NCBI GenBank assembly: GCA_964416425.1
Contig: CAYQEC010000028.1
Span: forward strand, 1-28,683
DNA length: 28,683 nucleotides
Reading direction: 5' to 3'
DNA from: CAYQEC01 sp964416425
GTDB lineage: Bacteria; Actinomycetota; Acidimicrobiia; Spongiisociales; UBA5794
The notes beneath the pieces are model-generated. The model saw only the letters and a program-made list of their open reading frames with translations. It did no database searches and was not told the DNA's origin. Positions 13,176 to 21,371 of this stretch are shown one piece after another; position 1 is the stretch's first letter; the number at the start of each line of letters is the position of its first letter. The position numbers were made by a program, and so were the translations under genes.

Positions 13176-15596
13176 ATGAGATGCGGATACTTCGACAACG
13201 CCGCCCACGAGTACGTCATCACCGATCCGCAGACCCCCACCAAGTGGATCAACTACGTCGGCACCCTCGCCTTCGGCGGCTTCGTCGACCACACCGGCGG
13301 CGCCTTGCTGTGCAAGGGCGACCCCACCTACAACCGCATCACGAAGTACATCCAGCAGATGCCGTCGTCGGACTTCAAAGGCACCACCCTCTACCTGCGC
13401 CTCCACGAGGATCCCGGCGGCGGCTCCGTCTACCGGGTCTACTCCCCGTTCTACGTGCCCACCCTCGACCTGCCCGACCGCTTCGAGTGCCGGGTCGGGC
13501 TCGGCTACTCGCGCATCGTCAGCGAGTCCCACGGCATCCGCACCGAGGTCACGATCTTTGTCCCGGTGGGGGACACCCGCGAGGTGCGCGACATCCGCAT
13601 CACCAACCTGCGCGACTCCGCCGTCGTGGTCGATGCCGTCCCCGTCGTCGAGTACAGCCACCCCGACGCCCTCATGCAGTTCACCAACGCCGACTGGGTG
13701 CCGCAGACGATGCAGTCACGCGGCCGCCGGGACGGCGAGTACGTCGTGATGATCCAATACCCGTTCATGCGCCGCGACGTCAAGATCAACTACCTGACCT
13801 CGAACCTTCCTGCCTCCAGCTTCGAGACCGACCGCAAGCGCTTCCTGGGCGCCAACGAGTACGGCACTTGGCAGCGGCCCCTCGCCCTGCTCGAGGACGA
13901 GCTGAGCAGCCGCGACGCCGAGCGGGCCGACAACATCAGCGCCCTGCTCCACCACCTCGGCTCGATCGAGCCGGGGGACACCAGGCGGCTCATCACCCAG
14001 CTCGGGCAGGAGGCCAGCCTCGACGCCGCCCGCCGCGGCATCGCCCGCTACCGCGAACCGGCTGCCACCGACCGCGCCCTCGCCGCCATGGCCGACTTCT
14101 GGGAGGACTACCTCGCCACTCTCCAGGTGGAGACCCCCGACCCGGCTTTCGACAGCATCGTCAACGTCCACAACCCTCACCAGTGCTACATCACCCGCCA
14201 GTGGTCGCGCTACCTGTCGTACTACGAGCTCGGGCTCGGGTCCCGCGGTATCGGCATGCGCGACTCGTCCCAGGACGTGCTGGCGGTCATCCCGGCCCTA
14301 CCGGACGAGGCCAGGGAATTCCTCGCCACCCTGATCAGCTTCCAGCGGGCCGACGGGTCGGCGTTCCACCAGTTCAACCCGCTCACCATGGAGGGCTCCG
14401 AAGGCGCATCGGTGGAGATGGAGGACCGTCCCGACTACTACAGCGACGACCACCTATGGAGCATCCTCGGCATCACCTCCTACCTCGAGGAGACGGGGGA
14501 CTTCGCCTTCCTCGACCGGGAAGTGCCGTTCTCCGAGAAGGACCGCGACGGCAACCCGCCGGAGACCGGCACCGTGCTCGATCACATGCACCGCGGGGTG
14601 GCGTTCACCCGCGGCGACGTCGGCATGCACGGCCTGCCCCACCTCGGCTTCGCCGACTGGAACGACACCGTGAACCTGCCAACGGGCTCCGAGTCGCTCT
14701 TCACCGCCCACCTCTACGGCTGGGCGTTACGGGAGTTGATCGCCCTCCACGAGTACCTCGGCAGCGACGACCAGGCCGCCACGCTGCGCGAGGCGTACGA
14801 GGAGATGCGAGGTCGGGTGGAACGGCACGCCTGGGACGGCGACTGGTACGTGCGGTACTTCGACCAGGAGGGCGTCCCACTGGGCTCCAAGCAGAACACC
14901 TATGGCCGGATCTCCCTCAACGCCCAATCGTGGGCGGTGCTCTCGGGATTCGCTTCACCCGAACGTGGCCGCCGGGCGATGGACTCGGTGTTCGAGAAGC
15001 TCAACACGCCCTTCGGCATCAAGGTCTCCACCCCCGGCTTCGACGGCTACGACCCCCACTACGGCGGGGTCACCACCTTCCCGCCGGGCGCCAAGGAGAA
15101 CGGCGGCATCTTCCTCCACACCAACCCCTGGGCGATGATCGCCGAGACCCTGCTCGGCAACGCCGACCGCGCCTACCGCTACTACACCCAGATCAACCCT
15201 GCGGCGAAGAACGACATCGCCGACGTGTACGAGATCGAACCCTACGTCTACGCCCAGAATATCCTCTCCGACGAGCATCCGCAGTCGGGCCTCGGGCGCA
15301 ACTCGTGGCTGTCAGGCACCGCGTCGTGGTGCTACCAGGCGGCCACCCGGTGGATCCTCGGCATCCGGCCGACCTACCACGGCCTCCGGGTCGCGCCGTG
15401 CATCCCGGCGGCATGGGACGGCTTCACGGCGACCCGGCGCTACCGCGGTGCCACCTACGCCATCGCCGTGCGCAGGGGAGAGGGAAGCGCCTCGTTGCTC
15501 ACCGTCGACGGCGAGCCGATCGACGGCACCACGGTGCCGATCGCTGCGCCCGGCGCCACGGTCGAGGTGGAGCTCACGCTCCCGGTCGCCGGCTGA
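13176..15596 (+). CDS. GH94 disaccharide phosphorylase (cellobiose phosphorylase-like)
   Basis: An 806-residue cytosolic enzyme that splits a beta-glucosidic disaccharide with phosphate, giving glucose 1-phosphate and a free sugar. The start MRCGYFDNAAHEYVITDP and PTKWINYVG match the family N-terminus. The catalytic Asp is D494 in GFADWNDTVN. IGMRDSSQD and GSAFHQFNPLT are active-site segments. NSWLSGTASW contains the Thr-Gly phosphate-binding pair. The protein ends in the usual beta-domain (RRYRGATYAIAV). Length fits cellobiose phosphorylase (about 810-820), but loops after LMQFTNADW differ from the Cellvibrio type, so laminaribiose, cellobionate or another substrate cannot be excluded. ATG 13176 is chosen from the family start and the leaderless -10 box; ATG 13167 would add three residues. 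Confidence 0.9.
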   Translation: MRCGYFDNAAHEYVITDPQTPTKWINYVGTLAFGGFVDHTGGALLCKGDPTYNRITKYIQQMPSSDFKGTTLYLRLHEDPGGGSVYRVYSPFYVPTLDLPDRFECRVGLGYSRIVSESHGIRTEVTIFVPVGDTREVRDIRITNLRDSAVVVDAVPVVEYSHPDALMQFTNADWVPQTMQSRGRRDGEYVVMIQYPFMRRDVKINYLTSNLPASSFETDRKRFLGANEYGTWQRPLALLEDELSSRDAERADNISALLHHLGSIEPGDTRRLITQLGQEASLDAARRGIARYREPAATDRALAAMADFWEDYLATLQVETPDPAFDSIVNVHNPHQCYITRQWSRYLSYYELGLGSRGIGMRDSSQDVLAVIPALPDEAREFLATLISFQRADGSAFHQFNPLTMEGSEGASVEMEDRPDYYSDDHLWSILGITSYLEETGDFAFLDREVPFSEKDRDGNPPETGTVLDHMHRGVAFTRGDVGMHGLPHLGFADWNDTVNLPTGSESLFTAHLYGWALRELIALHEYLGSDDQAATLREAYEEMRGRVERHAWDGDWYVRYFDQEGVPLGSKQNTYGRISLNAQSWAVLSGFASPERGRRAMDSVFEKLNTPFGIKVSTPGFDGYDPHYGGVTTFPPGAKENGGIFLHTNPWAMIAETLLGNADRAYRYYTQINPAAKNDIADVYEIEPYVYAQNILSDEHPQSGLGRNSWLSGTASWCYQAATRWILGIRPTYHGLRVAPCIPAAWDGFTATRRYRGATYAIAVRRGEGSASLLTVDGEPIDGTTVPIAAPGATVEVELTLPVAG

Positions 15597-15610
15597 GCCC
15601 GCCGTCGGCC

Positions 15611-15895
15611 CTAGGGCAGGGTGGTGGCGTCGGAGAACCGCAGGCGGAGCGAGCGGCGCAGGTACCGGCGGCGCAGCCGATCGAGCGGTGTCAGCGGCCC
15701 GGTGAACTGCGCTTCGAGGCGGGCTACCTCGACCTCGTAGAGGAGGCCGCGGGCCAGGCGCCGAGCTGCCGCGGTCTTCTCCCCGCCCTCAGCGGTCGGG
15801 TCGGCAGGAGCAGGAGGCGTCGTCGCCTCCAGGCTCCAGCTTCGGCACAACAGCGCGGCAGGCCGATCTTCGGAGAGATCATCGCCGACGTTCAC
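15611..15895 (-). CDS. Small protein downstream of the histidine kinase, unknown
   Basis: A 94-residue frame starting at GTG 15893-15895, five bases after the stop of the histidine kinase gene, suggesting translational coupling. The N-terminal half is acidic and Pro-rich (DDLSEDRPAALL; TTPPAPADP). The C-terminal half is a basic helix (ARRLARGLLYEVEVARLEAQ, then PLTPLDRLRRRYLRRSLRLR). I know no family for it. It ends 14 bp from the convergent GH94 stop. Being high-GC, an open frame of this length could be accidental; the tight position after the kinase is the main support. Confidence 0.42.
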   Translation of the reverse strand: MNVGDDLSEDRPAALLCRSWSLEATTPPAPADPTAEGGEKTAAARRLARGLLYEVEVARLEAQFTGPLTPLDRLRRRYLRRSLRLRFSDATTLP

Positions 15896-15900
15896 GTCTC

Positions 15901-17079
15901 TCAGCGGTTCTGGATGTGGTCGCTACACGCTTTCCAGGACGTCGAGGCAGTCGACAGAGGAAGCAAGAGCTCGAACGTGGTGTGCTCGGCGGCGTCGTCG
16001 ATCCGGAGGTCACCCCCCATGGCCTGGGCCAGGTCCCGCGAGATCGCCAACCCGAGTCCGATGGAGCCGGAGGCGGTGCCCGAGTTGAACGGCTCGAAAA
16101 GACGAGCCCTGGCCTCCGGGGTGATGCCGGGGCCATCGTCGATGACCTTGATCATGAGGTGGTCGCCGTCGACTTCGGTGCGGAGGACCCGGTGCTCACC
16201 ACCGTAGCGACGGGCGTTGCTCACCAGGTTCCTGATGACCTGCCGGATCCGCAGCGAATCGCCGATCACCGTCAGGGTCGGATCCAGCTTCACCTCGTAC
16301 TCCTCGAGGTCGAGACCGTCGAGTACCTTGCCGAGGCTCACCTGCTCGCGCACGACCCGCAGTGTGGAGCGGTCGAGGGCGGACTCGGCGAGCAGATCCT
16401 CCAGGATGCCGGAGACGTCCTCGGCCTGCACCGCCATGGTGCGCACCATCTCGCGCCGCCCCTCCTCGTCGAGGGCGTCCCAATCGCCGTCGAGGAGATG
16501 GGCGAAACCAGCGAGCGCGGTGATCGGGTTGCGCAACTCGTGGCTCACCGAGCCGATGAGGCGGGCCTGCGCCTCGGCCGCGTCCAAGGCATCGCGTTCG
16601 GCGCGGCGCAGATCGGTGACGTCGAGGTCGACGACCACGATGCGCGAGTACCGGTTGCGGTCGGTCGTGCTGGCGGCCTGCCAGTGGGAGCGCACGATGA
16701 CGTCCCGGCCGCTCAGGGTCGGGACGCTGTGCTCCCGCATCACCGCGGTCACCCCCACGAAGGGGGCGCAGATCTGCTGGACGAGGGACTCCTTCAGATC
16801 CGGGTACTTCGTCAGATCGAGACGGCGCTCGGTGAACGACGGCGGAGCCTCGCTCATCGGGTCTCCGTAGAGGCGGAGCCAGGCATCGCTGGCCGCCACC
16901 GCCTCCAGCAGGCGGGTCGCCGCCAGCAATACGTCGTTGTCGTTCTCGAGGCGTTCCCGGAGCTCGCTGGCGTCGATGCCCCGATAGGTGGCGACGAGTG
17001 GCGAGTAGTCGGCCACCAGCATCGGCACTGACACCGCGGCCACCATCGCTTGGACTTCGGCGATTGTGAACTCCGACAT
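15901..17079 (-). CDS. Soluble PAS-type sensor histidine kinase
   Basis: A 392-residue kinase without membrane helices. Residues 1-160 form a sensor region with a PAS-like fold (VAASDAWLRLYGDP; VIVRSHWQAASTTDRNRYSR; VVVDLDVTDLRRAERDAL), ending in a short coiled linker. The phosphoacceptor is H180 in GSVSHELRNPITALAGF. The ATPase domain has the N box NLVSNARRYGG, G1 IDDGPGI and G2 GSIGLGLAI. It should autophosphorylate and pass phosphate to a response regulator, but no regulator gene is nearby, so it is an orphan kinase in this window. ATG 17077-17079 is used because the preceding 27 codons are Pro/Arg-rich and unlike the family. Upstream support is a weak AAGG. Confidence 0.9.
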   Translation of the reverse strand: MSEFTIAEVQAMVAAVSVPMLVADYSPLVATYRGIDASELRERLENDNDVLLAATRLLEAVAASDAWLRLYGDPMSEAPPSFTERRLDLTKYPDLKESLVQQICAPFVGVTAVMREHSVPTLSGRDVIVRSHWQAASTTDRNRYSRIVVVDLDVTDLRRAERDALDAAEAQARLIGSVSHELRNPITALAGFAHLLDGDWDALDEEGRREMVRTMAVQAEDVSGILEDLLAESALDRSTLRVVREQVSLGKVLDGLDLEEYEVKLDPTLTVIGDSLRIRQVIRNLVSNARRYGGEHRVLRTEVDGDHLMIKVIDDGPGITPEARARLFEPFNSGTASGSIGLGLAISRDLAQAMGGDLRIDDAAEHTTFELLLPLSTASTSWKACSDHIQNR

Positions 17080-17196
17080 ACCTGGCCTTATCGGCGGTGG
17101 AGGCGGAATGCTTGAGACCGCCCTGGCCACCCTGCGGGAGGCCGGGGAGGGTTCAGCCATAGGCGTTTCGAGCCGGCTCTGGCATCGTCTGCCAGA

Positions 17197-18525
17197 TCAG
17201 CGGGTTCGCCAGATCGCCCGATTCACGACATTCTCGAGCCGCTCCTGGCCACCCGACACCGGAGCCGGATCCAGGTTCTCCGCTTCGACCCGGGCCGCCA
17301 CGTCGGCGAGGCCGAGGCCGCCGCTGATCTCGGCGCCGATGCCGGTGTCCCATCCGGCGTAGCGGGAGCTGCGGTTGGCGTCGAGCGTGCCGTCCTCGAT
17401 GAGGGCCGCGGCCACCAGCAACGATCGGGCCAAGGTGTCGATGCCGCCGATGTGGCTGTGGAACAAGTCGGACCGGCTCATGCTCTGGCGCCGCAGCTTC
17501 GTGTCGAAGTTGAAGCCTCCACTGGTGAACCCGCCACCCCGGAGAATCTCGACCAAGGCGAGGGACAGCTCTTCGACCGAATTCGGGAACTGATCGGTAT
17601 CCCACCCGTTCTGCGGGTCGCCCCGGTTGGCGTCGACGCTGCCGAAGATGCCGTTGGCCATCGCGTACGCGACCTCGTGGTGGAAGCTGTGTCCCGCCAG
17701 CGTCGCGTGGTTGGCCTCGATGTTGACCCGGTACTCGTCGGCCAGGTCGTAGCGCTCCAGGAAGCCGTGGACCGTGGCGCAGTCGTAGTCGTATTGATGC
17801 TTGGTCGGCTCCTGCGGCTTCGGTTCGATGAGCAGCAAGCCGTCGAATCCGATCTGGTGCTTGTATTCGGCCACCATCGTCAGGAAGCGGGCCAACTGGT
17901 CGGTCTCATGCTTGAGGTCGGTGTTGAGGAGCGTCTCGTACCCCTCACGGCCTCCCCACAGTACGTAGTTGGCGCCTCCGAGCCGGTGGGTGGCGTCGAG
18001 GGCGTGCTTCACCTGTGCCGCCGCCAGGGCGAACACCTCAGGATCCGGGTTGGTGGCGGCGCCGGCGGCGAAGCGCTTGTGGTGGAAGAGGTCGGCGGTG
18101 CCCCACAACAGCTTGACGCCGGTCTCCTGCATCTTGGCCTCGGCGTAGCCGACCATCTCCTCGAGATTGCGAACCGTCTCGGCGAAGGTGTCGCCGGCCG
18201 GGGCGATGTCACGGTCGTGGAAGCAGAGGTACGGCACTCCCAGCTTCACGAGGAACTCGAAGGCGGCATCCATCATCTGCTTGGCTGCCGTCAGGTCCCA
18301 AGGGCGCTCCAGCCAGGGCCGGTCGAAGGTGGGGTGACCGAAGACGTCCTGGCCTCCCCAGGTGAAGGAGTGCCAATAGCAGACGGCGATGCGGAGATGA
18401 TCCTCCATTCGCTTGCCGAGGATCACACGATCCGGGTCGTAGACCTTGAAAGCGAACGGGTTGTCGCTGTCCACACCCTCGAAGCGAACCGGCTCGGTCA
18501 CCTCGGTGAAAAACTCACCTGCCAT
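17197..18525 (-). CDS. xylA: Xylose isomerase, class II
   Basis: A 442-residue enzyme that converts D-xylose to D-xylulose (and glucose to fructose) with two divalent metals in a TIM barrel. The catalytic pair is H103/D106 in YLCFHDRD. The metal-binding segments are LIEPKPQEPTKHQYDYD, NIEANHATLAGHSFHHE and DANRGDPQNGWDTDQFP. The N-terminal extension (VRFEGVDSDNPFAFKVYDPD, LGKRMEDHLRIAVCYWH) and length mark class II, as in E. coli, whereas Streptomyces-type enzymes are class I and about 390 residues. GGAGGAG is 6 nt before the ATG. No xylulokinase or transporter is in the window. A strong promoter with an operator lies about 330 bp upstream. Confidence 0.96.
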   Translation of the reverse strand: MAGEFFTEVTEPVRFEGVDSDNPFAFKVYDPDRVILGKRMEDHLRIAVCYWHSFTWGGQDVFGHPTFDRPWLERPWDLTAAKQMMDAAFEFLVKLGVPYLCFHDRDIAPAGDTFAETVRNLEEMVGYAEAKMQETGVKLLWGTADLFHHKRFAAGAATNPDPEVFALAAAQVKHALDATHRLGGANYVLWGGREGYETLLNTDLKHETDQLARFLTMVAEYKHQIGFDGLLLIEPKPQEPTKHQYDYDCATVHGFLERYDLADEYRVNIEANHATLAGHSFHHEVAYAMANGIFGSVDANRGDPQNGWDTDQFPNSVEELSLALVEILRGGGFTSGGFNFDTKLRRQSMSRSDLFHSHIGGIDTLARSLLVAAALIEDGTLDANRSSRYAGWDTGIGAEISGGLGLADVAARVEAENLDPAPVSGGQERLENVVNRAIWRTR

Positions 18526-18853
18526 TGCGTCTCCTCCTCAACTCAACGTTCTCCTCGGCCGCCCGGTGCCATCCGGCCGCCAAGCGTGCCGCGGCCGGCA
18601 GTCGGCTCCCAGAGGGCGGTAGTGCAACGCGACGGGCCCGATCGCATCCCAGGCACCCAATGTAGGCCCTCCCGAACCGAATGACCCACGCGCAGGCGGA
18701 GCCGGGAACGCTGGGCGCGCCGCAGCACCGGCAGTATGTTGCGAGACCCCGCCAGGGCGTCCGTTGGAGGCACCAAGCGCCACGCCTTCCTGCTCGCCGC
18801 AGCCGTTCGGCACCGTCCGGGCCCGACGCTCCGGCGTTCCCGCCCGGTCGGGC
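18526..18853 (-). other. Long leader between promoter and xylA
   Basis: About 330 bp between the predicted xylA promoter and its start. It contains a minus-strand open frame from ATG 18880 that runs past the xylA start, but that frame is Arg/Ala-rich and matches nothing I know. No tRNA, second -10 box with a -35, or clear terminator was seen. It may be an untranslated leader or a lost small gene. Confidence 0.3.
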
Positions 18854-18879
18854 TGAAAACGGTATCGAGATCGTTTTCA
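18854..18879 (-). promoter_or_regulatory. Palindromic operator, LacI-like
   Basis: TGAAAACG (18854-18861) and CGTTTTCA (18872-18879) are perfect 8-bp inverted arms with a 10-bp spacer. The site covers the predicted transcription start of the xylA promoter, where a repressor would block transcription. LacI/GalR or ROK sugar regulators bind sites of this kind; no such gene lies in the window. Confidence 0.55.
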
Positions 18880-18882
18880 TAA

Positions 18883-18910
18883 CCTATATGACCCCTGGTC
18901 CGCCTGTCAA
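18883..18910 (-). promoter_or_regulatory. xylA promoter TTGACA-N16-TATAGG
   Basis: On the minus strand a perfect -35 TTGACA (18905-18910) is followed 16 bp later by TATAGG (18883-18888). The region is AT-rich in an otherwise GC-rich stretch. Confidence 0.6.
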
Positions 18911-19111
18911 TCGGGGGGCCGCTGCCGGCTGCCGCGACGCTGCGAAGCCTTGGCGATCCAGGGCGGGGGGTCGGCCATCCGGGCCGGGCGGAGCGGGGTG
19001 GCGCAGGACCTCAGAATGCGACGAGCCCCCGGGCTGCTCCACTCGATTTCGCAAGGTCGGGCTCCCCGCGATTCGAAGCGTGCCCGGAGGCCGGGACGAA
19101 GTCGTCGCGCC
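18911..19111. other. Intergenic, no feature seen
   Basis: About 200 bp upstream of the xylA promoter and downstream of the pilin hairpins. I found no coding frame with family resemblance, no tRNA and no clear repeat. Confidence 0.4.
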
Positions 19112-19167
19112 GACCGGCGACGTAGGCGGAGTCGCCGGTCTCCCGGGAGTCGGGCTTCGGCTCCCGG
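19112..19167 (-). terminator. Two strong hairpins after the pilin gene
   Basis: GACCGGCGAC (19112-19121) pairs perfectly with GTCGCCGGTC (19131-19140), and CCGGGAG (19143-19149) with CTCCCGG (19161-19167). They start 6 bases beyond the pilin stop on the minus strand and probably end its transcript. No T-run. Confidence 0.55.
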
Positions 19168-19172
19168 ATCCT

Positions 19173-19349
19173 TCAGGGAAGCGTTTGGGCGATGTCGCTG
19201 TACTTGGTGGAGAGGGCTCCGCCGAAGGTCAGCACCGCGATGTATGCCACCATGGCGATCAGGCTGATGAGAAGGGCGTACTCCACGAGGCTCGCTCCCT
19301 CCTCACGGCGCAGCATCTGCTGGATCCTCACAACGATTCTCGTAGTCAT
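19173..19349 (-). CDS. Flp/Fap-type pilin
   Basis: A 58-residue prepilin. A short basic leader (MTTRIVVRIQQMLRREEG) is followed by the class III signal ASLVEYALLISLIAMVAYIAV, with cleavage by a prepilin peptidase expected after Gly and the conserved Glu at +5 of the mature pilin. The end is short and polar (GGALSTKYSDIAQTLP), as in Flp pilins used by Tad systems for adhesion or uptake. No tad/cpa assembly genes are in the window. The ATG at 19347-19349 follows AGGG by 6 nt; the longer frame adds a non-pilin sequence before the leader. Confidence 0.85.
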   Translation of the reverse strand: MTTRIVVRIQQMLRREEGASLVEYALLISLIAMVAYIAVLTFGGALSTKYSDIAQTLP

Positions 19350-19407
19350 GGTATCCCTACCGCTGGCGTTCTCTCTCGGCCCGGAACCGGGCCTCAAACC
19401 ACTCTCA

Positions 19408-19426
19408 GTAGTTTCGCTCAAACTAC
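19408..19426 (-). promoter_or_regulatory. Palindrome upstream of the pilin gene
   Basis: GTAGTTT-cgctc-AAACTAC is a perfect 7-bp inverted repeat with a 5-bp spacer, 59 bp before the pilin start and just downstream of a possible minus-strand -35 (TTGATC, 19429-19434). It is probably an operator. A second hairpin, CGGGCGAC/GTCGCCCG (19455-19476), lies between it and the divergent promoter. Confidence 0.4.
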
Positions 19427-19489
19427 GCGATCAACATGCCGTATGTCTACGGGTCGGGCGACTCATTTGTCGCCCGGGGCGTCGGAGTG

Positions 19490-19518
19490 TTGACCGCCGG
19501 AGACGGCACGAATACATT
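19490..19518 (+). promoter_or_regulatory. Promoter TTGACC-N17-TACATT
   Basis: A near-consensus housekeeping promoter with ideal 17-bp spacing, giving a leader of about 77 nt before the GTG of the DivIVA-like gene. Confidence 0.6.
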
Positions 19519-19601
19519 CCGCGACCCAGCCACCGTAGACAGGGAGAATGGGCGCCGGCACACCGGGTACCAGAGTGCCTGTAGCAGCGAGAGGTGAAGT
19601 C

Positions 19602-20357
19602 GTGGAGCTGGAACCAGCAGAGATTCGGCAGAAGAGGTTCGAGTTCGTCAAGCGGGGATACGATCCCGCCACGGTCGAGAAGTACCTCGACCAAATCGCG
19701 GCGGAGATGGAACGCCGCGACCGCGAACTGTCCGAAGTGTCGGGGACGATCGAGCGATTCGAGCGAGAGATCGCCGAATCCAAGGGTTCCGAGGAAGCGC
19801 TGCGCCTCACCCTCGTCGCCGCGACCCAAGCCAAGGAAGAGATGCTCACCTCCGCCCGAACCGCGGCGGACGAACTCGTGGCCTCGGCCACGGATCGGGC
19901 CAAGGAACTGCTCCTCGGCTCCGAGCGTGAAGCGAAGAGCACCGTCTCCGCCGCCAGGAAGCAGGCCGAGGAGCTCATGATTGCCAGCCAGAAGGAGACC
20001 GACGCCATGGCACGGTCGGCACTGGAGGCGAACGCGGTTCTGCTGGAGCGGCTCGAGGCGCTGAGCAGCATCGTCGGTGACACCGAGCAGCTGCTGCGGT
20101 CCGTCGCCGAGGACGCCGTTCCCCAGCTCGAACAAGCCCGAGGCACCCTGCTGGAGGCGATCGCCGAATCCAAGGAGAGCCCGGAAGAGGTCAACGAGCG
20201 CCGCGAGGCCGCCGGCGGCTTCGCCCTGGTCGACCAGGCCGAAAGCGCCGAGGAGGCCGAGGAGGCCGAGGAGATCGAGGAGGCCGGCGAGGCCGACGAG
20301 GATCTCGTGGGCAAGGTCGACCGGCTGCTCGAGGAGCTGCGCGAAGTCAATCCGTGA
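19602..20357 (+). CDS. DivIVA-like coiled-coil protein
   Basis: A 251-residue protein. The N-terminal 30 residues (ELEPAEIRQKRFEFVKRGYDPATVEKYLDQIA) match the DivIVA/GpsB lipid-binding module, which senses curved membrane. A long coiled coil (about 30-190) follows, rich in Ala, Glu and Lys. The end has an acidic repeat tract (AEEAEEAEEIEEAGEADED) and a final amphipathic helix (LVGKVDRLLEELREV). Such proteins organise polar growth, division or chromosome anchoring. GTG 19602 is used because GAGAGGTG precedes it by 5 nt and the DivIVA module starts there; upstream in-frame residues are not conserved-looking. The gene overlaps the convergent patatin gene by 11 bp. Confidence 0.82.
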   Translation: MELEPAEIRQKRFEFVKRGYDPATVEKYLDQIAAEMERRDRELSEVSGTIERFEREIAESKGSEEALRLTLVAATQAKEEMLTSARTAADELVASATDRAKELLLGSEREAKSTVSAARKQAEELMIASQKETDAMARSALEANAVLLERLEALSSIVGDTEQLLRSVAEDAVPQLEQARGTLLEAIAESKESPEEVNERREAAGGFALVDQAESAEEAEEAEEIEEAGEADEDLVGKVDRLLEELREVNP

Positions 20358-21318
20358 CCGGGGTGGCCTTCGCCCCATCCACGAGATGACGCTGCAGGAT
20401 CGACCACGTCTCCCGGTGACCGAGTTCCTCCTGCAGTGAGCCGAGCGTCCGCATGAAGGCCGGGACCGCTGCCTCGGTCGACATGGGGTTGGGACGGGCG
20501 GCATCCATCACCCGCCGATCCGGCCGGAGCACGAGTATCTCCGTCTTCGGCCATGCCTCTGCCACCAAGGCCAACTCGGCTTCCAGCGCCGTCCTCCCCA
20601 CCCGATCGAACACCCCCTCGAAGAAGCGCGCCCCCGGTCGGGTCTCCTCGGCGGCCATCGGGGCGATCACGATGATGAGGTCGAGCGGATCCGGGTTGGC
20701 GAGCACCAGATCGGCCGATGTCCCGCTGGCGATCCCACCATCCACGTACCAGCGGTCGCGGATCTTGACCGGCTGAAACAGGAACGGCACGGCGGTCGAG
20801 GCCGCGACGGCGTGTTTGAGGCTGACCGGGGGCGCCGCCTCGGTCCCGAACGGAACTCGCCGGCGCCCTGCCAGGTCGTAGGCGACGATCACGGTGGGGC
20901 GATCGGGCCATGAGTCGGCCAGGTCACCGAGGCGGTCCTCGATCCAGTCGGCGAGGCCGGCGGTGCTGTAGAGGGCGGGGCTCCCCAGTACCAGGCGCAG
21001 GTCCGGGTGGCGCAGGCCGGGGAGCACGCCGCGCCGCACCCACCGCAGCACACCACGAGGCCGGGTGCGCCGGTAGACCTTCTCCCGCAGGAAGGCGGCG
21101 GCGTCGTCGTCGGTTCCGGCGTCGCCCACCAGGGTCTCGAGCGTCGCCTGGTCACCGCGCACCATGGCGGCTGCCAGGGCGCCACAGGACGTGCCGATGA
21201 TGACCTCGGCCCGGTTGGGGCTCCAGCCGGTTGCCATCTCCAGCGCGATCAGCGTGCCGAACTGGTAGGCGGCGCCGGTGATGCCACCACCGCCGAGGAC
21301 CAAGCCAACTGTGCTCAC
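20347..21318 (-). CDS. Patatin-like phospholipase
   Basis: A 323-residue lipid acyl hydrolase of the patatin (RssA/YchK-like) family. The oxyanion loop is LGGGGITGAAYQFG (residues 8-21), the nucleophile S44 lies in IGTSCGALA (G-x-S-x-G), and D193 in YVDGGIAS completes the Ser-Asp dyad. There is no signal peptide, so it acts in the cytosol or at the inner membrane face. The gene starts with GTG 21316-21318, without a ribosome binding site but 8 nt after a -10 box TAACCT, which suggests a leaderless message. It is divergent from mshD and its last codons overlap the DivIVA-like gene. Confidence 0.9.
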   Translation of the reverse strand: MSTVGLVLGGGGITGAAYQFGTLIALEMATGWSPNRAEVIIGTSCGALAAAMVRGDQATLETLVGDAGTDDDAAAFLREKVYRRTRPRGVLRWVRRGVLPGLRHPDLRLVLGSPALYSTAGLADWIEDRLGDLADSWPDRPTVIVAYDLAGRRRVPFGTEAAPPVSLKHAVAASTAVPFLFQPVKIRDRWYVDGGIASGTSADLVLANPDPLDLIIVIAPMAAEETRPGARFFEGVFDRVGRTALEAELALVAEAWPKTEILVLRPDRRVMDAARPNPMSTEAAVPAFMRTLGSLQEELGHRETWSILQRHLVDGAKATPVTD

Positions 21319-21326
21319 GGGGACGT

Positions 21327-21363
21327 AGGTTACGCCGAGGCCGGTTGCTGAGCCGGGTAGGGT
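21327..21363. promoter_or_regulatory. Back-to-back leaderless promoters (patatin / mshD)
   Basis: The minus-strand -10 box TAACCT (21327-21332) lies 8 nt before the GTG of the patatin gene, and the plus-strand TAGGGT (21358-21363) lies 8 nt before the ATG of mshD. The two start codons are only 53 bp apart, so the -35 regions must overlap. Confidence 0.5.
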
Positions 21364-21371
21364 GCGCCGCC

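Noticed and set aside
12459..13661. A 400-codon minus-strand frame across the 12608-13012 gene and the start of GH94
   Set aside because: It is in a different frame from the four-helix protein and has no motif; the helix-rich frame with a good ribosome binding site is preferred.
12542..16207. A very long plus-strand open frame (1221 codons) across the GH94 region
   Set aside because: It is an out-of-frame shadow, rich in Arg, Pro and His with no motifs, while the GH94 frame carries every family signature.
18911..19111. Possible tRNA near 19060-19090 because of a GATTCGAA stretch
   Set aside because: No cloverleaf could be drawn: no acceptor stem or anticodon arm fits.
20240..20300. Tandem GAGGCCGAG-like repeats as a possible satellite
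   Set aside because: They encode the acidic Ala-Glu-Glu tract of the DivIVA-like protein and stay in frame.
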